In this document: piece by piece, positions 55,896 through 64,000 of the stretch
Numbering within the stretch: position 1 is the first letter of the stretch
Layout: every line of letters begins with the position of its first letter
Position numbers and translations under genes: made by a program
The notes under the pieces: generated by a model
Databases searched by the model: none
Told to the model about the DNA's origin: nothing
What the model saw: only the letters and a program-made list of their open reading frames with translations
Origin: Pseudovibrio denitrificans JCM 12308
GTDB lineage: Bacteria; Pseudomonadota; Alphaproteobacteria; Rhizobiales; Stappiaceae
DNA: 64,000 nt
Direction of reading: 5' to 3'
Assembly (NCBI RefSeq): GCF_001310815.1
Contig: NZ_BAZK01000007.1
Span: 243,071-307,070, forward strand

Positions 55896-56494
55896 GCTCG
55901 TCCCGCTCTTTTCTGCCGCCTCTTCAGTTTTTGGTTCTGATGAACCCTCTCCAAGTTCATCTCGTTTGCTGAAAAGATCTCATATAAGAAACTACATGCT
56001 ATAGATAATAGTCAAGTTAGAAAATGATACTCCAAATGAGATAATATGTAGAATAAGAATGGATTTGCTCAAGCGGTAAATGAAGACCGTCAAAAACCCA
56101 CCAAAAAACGTAATTTTGATAATTAAATTTTAATTGTATCTATGGATTCGCAGTGCAGTTTTGCGATATGTGAGTCGCGCAGAGGCCAAACAGGGCTGAA
56201 AAGTATCCCAGGTTATGCACAGCACTGGGTAATCTTTCATCGCGACGACATAGATATGCAACGCGAAGTTGAAAAAAATTTCACAAAAGAAAATATTATT
56301 CGAAATAATATGCAAAAAGTGAAAAATTGATCAATAGCGCCTTTACGTCACCCCTGACATCGAGAAAACTAGCGATGCATGCTGCAGAAAATTATTCGGG
56401 CATATTGCAAAAATAAACGTTCGCCTTGGCTCCTGGCTCAAACTGGGAGGGGAGTGGCGAATACGGATAAGATGAACTGTAACGGGGTTGATAC
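55896..56494. promoter_or_regulatory. Long AT-rich promoter region before the nuclease gene, with a palindrome
   Basis: A 599-base gap between divergent genes. ATATTATT-CGA-AATAATAT (56293-56311) is a perfect 8-base-arm inverted repeat about 185 bases before the nuclease start. A GGAGGGG stretch lies near 56447-56453. No gene is seen in it. Confidence 0.4.
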
Positions 56495-59400
56495 ATGTTC
56501 AATTTCTTTCCTCGATTTAACTTCTACTCGATCAACGTAAAATTCGGCACGTGGTGGGATGACGTCATCAACGGCACTGATGGCATTGATTGGGTTTGGG
56601 GTTTCAACGGTAACGATACCATCTCCACATATGCAGGAAATGACTGGATCCGCGCAGGTAAGGGCAATGACCTTATTTTCGCTGGTGACGGCAATGACCG
56701 CATCAGCGCAGCTGGTGGCGACGATGTCATCCATGGTGGTGCTGGCAATGACAGCATCAATGGTGGTCGTGGTTTCGATACAGCCGTTTATGAAGGCTCA
56801 ATCGACGATTACTCATTCCAGCAACGTGGTGGCTGGTGGAATCCGAAGACCAAAGTCATCGCAAACGACGGCTCTGAAAAAGACACCTTGATGAATGTTG
56901 AGGCGGTCTACTTCCAGGCTGACGATTACACCTACTATCTGGATGGTCGTAACAACGAGATCCGCGCTGGTGAGGATGCAGTTGCATCCGGCGATGAAGG
57001 TCTGGTTATTGACGCAGCAACACTGCTGGAAAACGACAAGGATTACGACGGCGACACCCTGTCTATCACTGGCGTTTCTGCAACCAGCACATCCGGCGCT
57101 ACTGTTTCTCTCGAGAACGGTCAGGTCTCTTATAACCCAGGCAACGTGTTTGACAGCCTGCGTGAAGGTGAGACCGCTGAAGATACCTTCACCTACACAG
57201 TTACCGACGGCAACGGCAGCACCAAAGACGTCACCGTTACTGTAACCGTGACCGGTTCCAATCAGGCGCCTGTTCTGTCTGTGGCTTCCGAGGTTTCCAT
57301 TGCAGAAAACACCACTGAAGTGGCAACTGCATCCGCAACCGACGTAGACAACACAGATCTCACTTACTCCGTTTCCGGTACTGATGCAGACCTGTTCGAA
57401 ATCGATGCTGAAACCGGTCAGCTGAGCTTTAAGACAGCACCTGACTTTGAAGCGCCTGCAGATGCAGATGGCGACAACGTTTACCATGTTGAAGTCACTG
57501 TAACCGACGCTGACGGCGGCACCGACACGAAGAGCGTTTCCGTTACTGTTGAAGACGAAAACGAAGTAACCCGTGATGTCATCGCGTTTGACATGGTGGA
57601 TTCTCAGAGCGAAGGTCTGGTGAGCTTTACCAACAACGCGCCTGACTTCTCCAGCGTTGCTGATGGCTTTGGCAAGTTCACCGCAGACAGCGCACCGTTC
57701 TCACTGGTCGACTCTACCAATGGCGGCTTTGAGAATGACGTTCTGGGTATCATTGATGAATCCACCAACTCCGGTGAGTTTTTCGGTGTAACTGACAGCA
57801 TCAACGGCGATAACGACGGCGAACTGACTGCGTCATGGACCTTCAACATTGCTGGTTACAAAGATCTTGGTCTTTCCCTTGATCTTGGTGCAATGGGCGA
57901 CTTTGAAGGCACAGACACCTTCGTGATCCGCTATTCCATCGATGGTGGCGAAGAGCAGGTTCTGTACTCCTTCACATCTGACAATGACGGCGCTCAGACC
58001 TACACCCTTGCCAGCGGCAAGACTGTTGATCTGGATGATCCGCTCACCGATGCGGACGCAGGCATTGTGCTGACCAACCAGCTGCAGACCCTCGTGTCTG
58101 ATCTGGAAGGCACCGGCTCTGAGCTAACGATCAGCATTGAAGGTAAGTCTGACGGCGGTTCTGAAGCCTTTGCAATGCAGAACCTGAAGATCCTGGGCAA
58201 CCCTGCAGTTGTGCGCGAAACCTTCGCGTTTGACATGGTAGACTCTCAGAACGATCGTCTGATCGAGTACACCAGCACTGCGCCAGATTTCTCCAGCGCA
58301 GCAGATGGCTTTGGCAAGTACACTGCCGGTGATGCACCGTTCTCCATGGTCGACTCCACCAATGGCAGCTTCGAGAATGACTCAATTGGCGTTATCGATG
58401 AAGCGACCAACACTGGCGAGTTCTTCGGCCTGGCTGATACCGTCAACAATGACAACCCAGATGGTGACCCGCTGGTCGCAACCTGGCGCTTCGACATTTC
58501 AGACTACAGCAACATCAGCCTGTCTCTGGATGCCGGTGCAATGGGTGACTTTGAGTCCGATGACATTGTGACCATCCGCTACTCCATTGACGGCGGTGAA
58601 GAGCAGACCCTGTTCTCCTTCACATCTGACAATGATGGCGCACAGACCTACACTCTTGCCAGCGGTAAGACTGTTGATCTGAACGACCCGATGGTTGAAA
58701 CCACATCCGGTCTGGTTCTTACCAATGAACTGCAGACGCTGATGGCTGATCTGGAAGGTTCTGGCTCTGAACTGACCATCACCGTTGAAGGCTCTGCAAA
58801 CGGCAGCGATGAAGCATTCGTGCTGCAGAACCTGAAGCTGGAAGGCGATACAACAGGTGGCGGTGGTACCTCCACAACCTACGCAATTGCGGCTGAAGCT
58901 GACTCCAAAGCTGAAGGCGACAGCGGCGTAACCTCCTTCGAGTTCACCGTGACCCGTGATGGTGATCTGTCTGAAGCTGGTACTGTTGACTTTGCTGTTG
59001 GCGGCGACGTTGATGCAGCTGACTTCGGTGGTACTCTGCCATCCGGCAGCATCGAGTTTGCAGCTGGCGAAACCACCAAGACCATCACAGTCAACATCAC
59101 TGGTGATGAAACAACAGAACTGAGCGAAGCTCTGACCGTGACCTTGAGCAACCCAACCGGTGGCAAGATCACAACGAAGAGCGCAACCAGCACCGTTGAG
59201 AACGACGACACCGCGCCTACTCTCATCTCCACCATTCAGGGTGAAGGTGCAGAATCCGGCATGGTTGGTGAGTTCGTTTACGTGAGCGCGCTTGTGACCC
59301 GCCTCACCAGCAATGGCTTCTACCTTCAGGAAGAAACCACTGACAGTGATGGTAATGCAGCAACCTCTGAAGGTATCTTCGTTTACACCGGCGCGGCTCC

Positions 59401-61155
59401 AACCGTTGCAGTTGGTGATGCAGTGTCCTTCGGCGGTACAGTTGCTGAGTTCGGCGGCCAGACCCAGCTGACAAACATTGCTGATCTGAACGTTCTGTCA
59501 TCCGGCAATGAACTTCCAGAATACATGCAGGTGCTTCTGTCTCCGACAAACCAGAACAACCTGGAAGCTCTGGAAGGCATGCGCGTCAGCATTGCTTCTG
59601 GCACAGACGATGCTCTGACAGTCATCGAAAACTTCAATTTCGACCGCTACGGTCAGATTACAGTTTCTGCTGGCTCCCAGTATCAGGCAACTCACCTGTA
59701 TGATCCGCAGGACGAGCTGGACCAGATCATCGAACATCAGGAAATGAACCAGAACAACCGCATCCTCATCGATGATGGTTCTTCTGAGCAGAACCCTGAT
59801 GAGTTCACGTATGTGCCAGTGACTGCTGAAAACGGCGACAATGGCAACGGTTACCTTGACAAGGACGACGACTTCTCTGCTGGCGCAACTCTGCGTCTCG
59901 GTACAGAAATCGATGCTCCGATCGAAGGTGTTCTGACAGAAGGCTTCGACGGTCATACTCTGGTTGTTGATGGTCAGCTGTCCATCGATGAGAGCACCAA
60001 CTCCGGTGCACGTCCTGAGCAGCCTGCTGATGTTGGCGGTGAGCTGAAAGTGTCCAGCTTCAACGTGCTGAACTACTTCACCACCCTTGGCCAGCGCGGT
60101 GCGAGCACCGAAGCAGACCTTGCTCGTCAGACGGACAAGATCGTCAAGGCAATGCTTGATATCGATGCGGATGTCTTTGGTCTTCAGGAGTTGGAGAACA
60201 ACGGCTTTGATGATGCATCTGCTATCAGCGCTCTTGTTGATGCCCTCAATGCGGAACTGACCGCTCAGGGCCGGACTGATGAGCTGTACACCTTCGTGAA
60301 CCCGACTGATGGGGCTCCGATTGGGTCAGATGCGATCACTACCGGTATGATCTACCGTCCAAGCAAGCTGACTGTCATCGAGACAGAAACCTACACCTAT
60401 CAGGAATCAAGTGCAGCTACGACTTACGCAATTGCGGATCGTCTGCAGGAGTTTGCTGATCGTTCATATGTAGGTGACTTCCAGCGTAACCGCCCAACCG
60501 TTGCAACCACCTTTGAGGATGCAAACGGTGAACGCTTTACCCTTGCCGTCAACCACTACAAGTCCAAAGGCCCAAGCGGTCTGAGTGATCTGGTGGAAGA
60601 CATTCAGGGCAAGCTGGATGCAGGTACCATCCCGGCTGCTGATGTTGCTCAGGTACAGGCAGATCTGGATGCTCTGATCGCTGATCCAAACTACGATCAG
60701 GGTGACGGACAGGCGTTCTGGGCTCAGGCACGTGAAGACGCAGCAAAAGAGCTGCATGAGTGGCTGAGAACTGATTACGCAGGTGCGGGGCTTGATCCGG
60801 ATATCCTCGTGATCGGTGACTTGAACACTTACGGTAAAGGCGACTCCGTACAGGAACTGATCGAAGGCGGTGACATGACCGATCTTCTCTCTCAGTACCT
60901 GGGCGATGAAGCTACAGCTTCGTGTTTGATGGTCAGCGCGGTTCTCTGGACCACGCTCTGGCATCCGACAGCCTTGCTGAACAGGTGACTGGTCTTGCTG
61001 AGTGGCACATCAACGCTGATGAGCCAGACCTGCTCAGCTACAATAGCCGCTTCACCGACGCTGGTTTCTACAACGACGACCAGTACGGCGCTTCTGACCA
61101 CGACCCACTCATCATCGGTCTGGACCTCAGCAGCCCAAGCGAAATGCTGGTTTAA
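56495..61155 (+). CDS. Large RTX extracellular nuclease (ExeM/NucH-like; frameshift near the end)
   Basis: The restored protein is about 1,553 residues. The order of domains is: RTX calcium-binding nonapeptide repeats at the N-terminus (about 20-95, GGAGNDSING-type); VCBS/cadherin-like parts (about 160-350); two copies of a 214-residue module (about 360-780); a Calx-beta domain (about 795-905); an OB-type domain of the ExeM/NucH group; and an endonuclease/exonuclease/phosphatase domain (about 1185-1550: LKVSSFNVLNYF, VFGLQELENN, VNHYKSKGPS, LVIGDLNTYGKGD, SDHDPLIIGL). It would cut extracellular DNA. There is no signal peptide; the C-terminus (SPSEMLV) and the exporter genes after it suit type I secretion. 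The given frame ends at 60988; one base added near 60918 restores the catalytic end. Confidence 0.85.
57572..58855 (+). repeat. Tandem duplicated module in the nuclease gene
   Basis: Two adjacent copies of about 642 bases (57572-58213 and 58214-58855) encode similar modules, each beginning AFDMVDSQ and ending QNLK-L. Long runs of residues match between the copies (FTSDNDGAQTYTLASGKTVDL in both), and the DNA also matches over stretches, so it is an internal tandem duplication of one domain. Confidence 0.85.
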
Positions 61156-61164
61156 GTAAAAAAG

Positions 61165-61194
61165 AAGGCTCTCGCGAGTATGCGAGGGCCTTTT
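61165..61194. terminator. Rho-independent terminator after the nuclease gene
   Basis: AAGGCTCTCGC (61165-61175) and GCGAGGGCCTT (61182-61192) pair, with one T-G pair, followed by TT. The A-rich start makes it usable from both sides. Confidence 0.75.
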
Positions 61195-61204
61195 ACAAGA
61201 ACAG

Positions 61205-61231
61205 AAAAGCGGCTCCCAGAGCCGCTTTTTT
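61205..61231. terminator. Second terminator hairpin
   Basis: AAAAGCGGCTC (61205-61215) and GAGCCGCTTTT (61219-61229) form a perfect 11-bp stem with a 3-base loop and a T-run. It stands right after the first terminator. Confidence 0.75.
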
Positions 61232-61446
61232 ATTGGCTAAATGAAAGTCACTCCCAAAATCAGGGAGATAAAGATCGCGATGTTTGGTGGTAAGCTGGGA
61301 GCTCTTTGAGGGTGAAAGCAGCTGTGTTGTGCCAGCCAATGCATCGGACAAGATAGGCTTATCCGACTGAGGCAACAGCCTTGCCCTCAAACCGGAGGTG
61401 ATGGGATGAGGTTATTCCCCATTTCACTCACGCTTAAAATGAAAAA

Positions 61447-61486
61447 GACTCGGAACAGCTGGCTAATGCAACTCCGAGTCTCTTTT
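61447..61486. terminator. Third hairpin in the gap
   Basis: GACTCGGA (61447-61454) and TCCGAGTC (61473-61480) pair across 18 bases and are followed by TCTTTT. The 440-base gap 61156-61595 holds three such hairpins and no gene that I can support. Confidence 0.5.
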
Positions 61487-61595
61487 GGTTCTTAAGCAAA
61501 AGGGAGGGGACCTACGGTTCCCTTCCTACTCCGGCATTTTAATCCTCACGACCTCAAAAATCAATGAAGCCGCCCTCCGAGGAAGTAAGGGGGCC

Positions 61596-62912
61596 TTACT
61601 TCTCCTTGAGTGCGTGGGCGATTTGGTCTTGCAGAGGTTTTACGAAGTAGGAGAGGACGGTGCGTTCGCCGGTTTGAATGAAGCCTTCGACGGGCATGCC
61701 GGGAACGAGGGTCTGGCCGTTCAGCTTTGGCATCTCGCTTTCCAGGATCTTCAGGCGTGCCAGATAGAACGGCTCGCCGGTGACCTCATCACGGGTCAGG
61801 TCCGGGGAGACGTTGAGCACGGCAGCGCTCAGCTCCGGTGTGGTGCGCTGGTCAAAGGCGGCGAGGCGTACATAGGCATCCTGTCCAACCTGCAGCTGGT
61901 CCACATCGATGGGCTGAACACGGCTTTCGATCACCAGTTCGCTGTCTTCCGGCACCACCAGCATCAAGGTATCTCCCGGCGCAATCACGCCGCCCACGGT
62001 GTGAACCGCAAGCTGGTGCACGTAGCCGGACTGTGGTGCACGGATGTCGATGCGCTTGAGGCGATCTTCAGCGGCAACTTCCTGTTCTTCCAACTCAGCA
62101 ATCTGGGAGCGAATGGTCTGCAGGTCAGAGAGCACCTTTTCAAGGAACTCCTCATCCAGCTGCAGGATCTGCACGCGCTTTTCGCTGATGGCTTCCTTGG
62201 TCTGGGCGATCTGGGAGATCAACCCGCCGCGGTCACCGATCAGCTCGGCGCGTTCGCGTTTGATGGCGGTGACCTGAGAAGCGTTGATCAGGCGCTTTTC
62301 TAAAAGTGAGGAGAAGTCAGAAAGCTGCTGGGTGACCAGATCGATGCTTTCTGCCTTGGCATCGCGCTGCACCTGCAGGCCTTCAATCTGCTGCTCCAGC
62401 TGAGCAATCTGCTCGCCAAGCTGTTTCTTGCGGCCCTTGATGCCTTGCTGGCGGGCGTCAAACAGAGCCTGTTCGCCGTCTAGTGCGGTGGCAGCGATCT
62501 CGTCAGTCTTGGCCAGCTCAACAAGAGTTTGCGGGAAGATCACACGCTGTTCGCGGCGCCATTCGGCGGAAAGGCGGGCTTCCTGAGCCTGCATCTGGTG
62601 CAAGCGCTTGCGGGTGATGGCAAGGTTGGCTTTGACCACGGTCTCATCAAGACGGAACAGCACGTCACCGGCTTTGACCTCGTCGCCGTCTTTGACGAGG
62701 ATCTCACCGACAATGCCGCCTTCCTGATGCTGGACCTTCTTGGCCTGACCATCGACCGCGATGGAGCCGGAGGTGATCACCGCGCTGTTGATCTTGGCGA
62801 CAGAGGCCCAGCCTCCAAGGCCGAGAACCAGAACGCCCACAAGAGCGATACCCCAGCGCAGGTGTTTCTTACGAGAGGACTGAATGGAGGAAAGTGTTGT
62901 TTGCTCAGGCAT
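61596..62912 (-). CDS. Type I secretion membrane fusion protein (HlyD/PrtE type)
   Basis: A 438-residue periplasmic adaptor. It has a short cytoplasmic start, a membrane helix at about 20-42 (WGIALVGVLVLGLGGWASVA), the lipoyl half KVQHQEGGIVGEILVKDGDE, a long coiled coil (about 85-280, rich in Gln, Glu and Leu heptads), the second lipoyl half DIRAPQSGYVHQLAV and a C-terminal barrel (VPGMPVEGFIQTGERTVLSY). It bridges the ABC protein and TolC. It overlaps the ABC gene by 8 bases. With the RTX nuclease next door the most likely cargo is that protein. Confidence 0.9.
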   Translation of the reverse strand: MPEQTTLSSIQSSRKKHLRWGIALVGVLVLGLGGWASVAKINSAVITSGSIAVDGQAKKVQHQEGGIVGEILVKDGDEVKAGDVLFRLDETVVKANLAITRKRLHQMQAQEARLSAEWRREQRVIFPQTLVELAKTDEIAATALDGEQALFDARQQGIKGRKKQLGEQIAQLEQQIEGLQVQRDAKAESIDLVTQQLSDFSSLLEKRLINASQVTAIKRERAELIGDRGGLISQIAQTKEAISEKRVQILQLDEEFLEKVLSDLQTIRSQIAELEEQEVAAEDRLKRIDIRAPQSGYVHQLAVHTVGGVIAPGDTLMLVVPEDSELVIESRVQPIDVDQLQVGQDAYVRLAAFDQRTTPELSAAVLNVSPDLTRDEVTGEPFYLARLKILESEMPKLNGQTLVPGMPVEGFIQTGERTVLSYFVKPLQDQIAHALKEK

Positions 62913-64000
62913 GTGGCACCACGCTCAATGGTCCTGTTTTTGCTGCCGCAGGCGCTGGCTTGGCGCCGGGGGCGGGGGCACCGGCTGGTGCAGGCACGCC
63001 GGTTGGGGCGCTGATTTTTGGCAGGACTTCTTCTTTCGGGCCAAAGGCGGCCTGCTGGCCATCCTTCACAACAAGCAGCAGCTCAACGGCTGAGATCGCG
63101 CTTGGGCGGTGCGCCACAACAATCACGATGCTGCCGTTCTGGCGCATCAGCTTGATGGCGCGGGTCAGGGCGGCTTCGCCTTCTGCATCCAGATTGGAGT
63201 TCGGCTCATCCAGCACGATCAGGAACGGGTTGTCGTAAAGCGCGCGGGCCAGACCAATGCGCTGACGCTGGCCGGCAGACAGCAGAGCACCGCCTTCGCC
63301 AACCTGTGTGTCATAGCCATCTGTCAGGCCGGTCACCAGCTCATGCACATTGGCAAGCTGAGCCGCTTCGAGAATTTTCTCGTCATTGCGCTCAGGCGCA
63401 AAGCGCGAGATATTTTCAGCAATGGTGCCGTCGAACAGTTCCACATCCTGCGGCAGGTAGCCGATGGCGGTGCCGAGGCGGTCCTCAGACCACTGGCCCA
63501 GCTCGGCGCCATCAAGGCGCACGGAGCCGCGATGGATTGGCCAGACGCCCACAAGCGCGCGCACCAGACTGGTCTTGCCGGAACCGGACGGGCCGATGAT
63601 GCCCATGCCATCTCCGGCCTTGAGCTCAAAGTTGACGCCAGCCAATGTGACGGCGCGGGCACCTGGAGGGGCTGTTGCGATCTGCTGCACATTGAGGGTC
63701 TTGCTTGGCAGAGGTAGTTCGGTTTCCGGTGCGCTCTCATCCAGACCTTCCAGCGCTTTTTCCAGACGGGCGCGGGCCTGACGGGCAGCGATGAACACGC
63801 GCCACTGGCCAACGGCCTGCTCAACAGGGGACAGAGCGCGGGAGGTGATGATGGAGGCGGCAATCATGACGCCCGGAGAGACTTCCTGCAGGATCGCCAG
63901 CCAGGCGCCAACAGCCAGAACGGCGGAGCCGAGCAGGAAGCGGAAGGCCTTGATGGCGGTGGCAAACAGGGAGGCGCGGTCACCGGCTTTGGTCTGGGCG
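62905..64000 (-). CDS. Type I secretion ABC transporter, C-terminal part (partial)
   Basis: The visible 364 codons are open to the window edge, so the N-terminus lies outside. The part present has the end of the membrane domain (AVLAVGAWLAILQEVSPGVM) and a complete ATPase domain: Walker A GPSGSGKTSL, signature LLSAGQRQRIGLARAL, Walker B FLIVLDEPNSNLD and the H-loop VVAHRPSA. The last ~45 residues are Pro/Ala-rich. It fits the PrtD-type exporter family. It reads first and overlaps the HlyD-type gene. Confidence 0.9.
   Translation of the reverse strand, partial: AQTKAGDRASLFATAIKAFRFLLGSAVLAVGAWLAILQEVSPGVMIAASIITSRALSPVEQAVGQWRVFIAARQARARLEKALEGLDESAPETELPLPSKTLNVQQIATAPPGARAVTLAGVNFELKAGDGMGIIGPSGSGKTSLVRALVGVWPIHRGSVRLDGAELGQWSEDRLGTAIGYLPQDVELFDGTIAENISRFAPERNDEKILEAAQLANVHELVTGLTDGYDTQVGEGGALLSAGQRQRIGLARALYDNPFLIVLDEPNSNLDAEGEAALTRAIKLMRQNGSIVIVVAHRPSAISAVELLLVVKDGQQAAFGPKEEVLPKISAPTGVPAPAGAPAPGAKPAPAAAKTGPLSVVPHA

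Overview
The window looks like part of the chromosome of a marine alphaproteobacterium. Gene content and protein style resemble Pseudovibrio and relatives; this is recognition from memory, not a database result. It holds about 50 protein genes, no rRNA, tRNA, CRISPR array or insertion sequence that I could see, and four blocks of special interest.

Layout. 1-8.7 kb: the 3' end of an indolepyruvate ferredoxin oxidoreductase gene, a chemoreceptor, two TetR regulators around a DUF417 membrane protein, a tandem universal stress protein, a HupE/UreJ protein and an APH-type kinase. 8.7-14.2 kb: a repeat-rich giant autotransporter lying between two copies of a 15-bp direct repeat. 14.5-16.4 kb: two overlapping small genes with nitrile-hydratase-like (NHLP) leader regions and short cationic tails, a DUF4344 metallopeptidase and a VOC protein. 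16.6-27.7 kb: a tetrathionate respiration locus (ttrS, ttrR, cytochrome b561, then ttrBCA), interrupted by a block containing a chloramphenicol-phosphotransferase-like gene, a left-handed beta-helix protein, a ceramidase-family protein and a TauE/SafE exporter. 28-40 kb: a DUF1217 protein, a glycosyltransferase, a serine-hydrolase-like protein without its nucleophile, two VOC proteins, a PaaG-like protein, a LysR regulator divergent from a Tat-exported metallo-hydrolase, an amino-acid ABC binding protein plus permease, and a multicopper oxidase with a membrane partner. 40-51 kb: the heme d1 assembly operon nirE-C-F-DL-G-H-J-N plus a CbiX-like chelatase, headed by a perfect FNR/DNR box, then a peroxiredoxin/OxyR-like divergent pair and a DNR-type regulator. 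51-64 kb: a hairpin-rich intergenic region, GNAT, AraC and class V aminotransferase genes, then a very large RTX nuclease next to its probable type I exporter (HlyD and ABC proteins), which runs off the end of the window.

Together the genes describe a facultative anaerobe that can use tetrathionate and, through cytochrome cd1, nitrite. The structural nirS gene is not in this window. Secretion systems for surface and extracellular proteins (autotransporter, type I) are also present.

Data quality matters for every reader. At least eleven genes are broken by single-base frameshifts, and nearly all are restored by adding one base. Two of the genes have two such sites each. In each case the restored protein is a normal family member, and the restored span is an exact multiple of three. 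This looks like a systematic deletion error in the assembly rather than real gene decay. I annotate the restored spans and say where each break lies.
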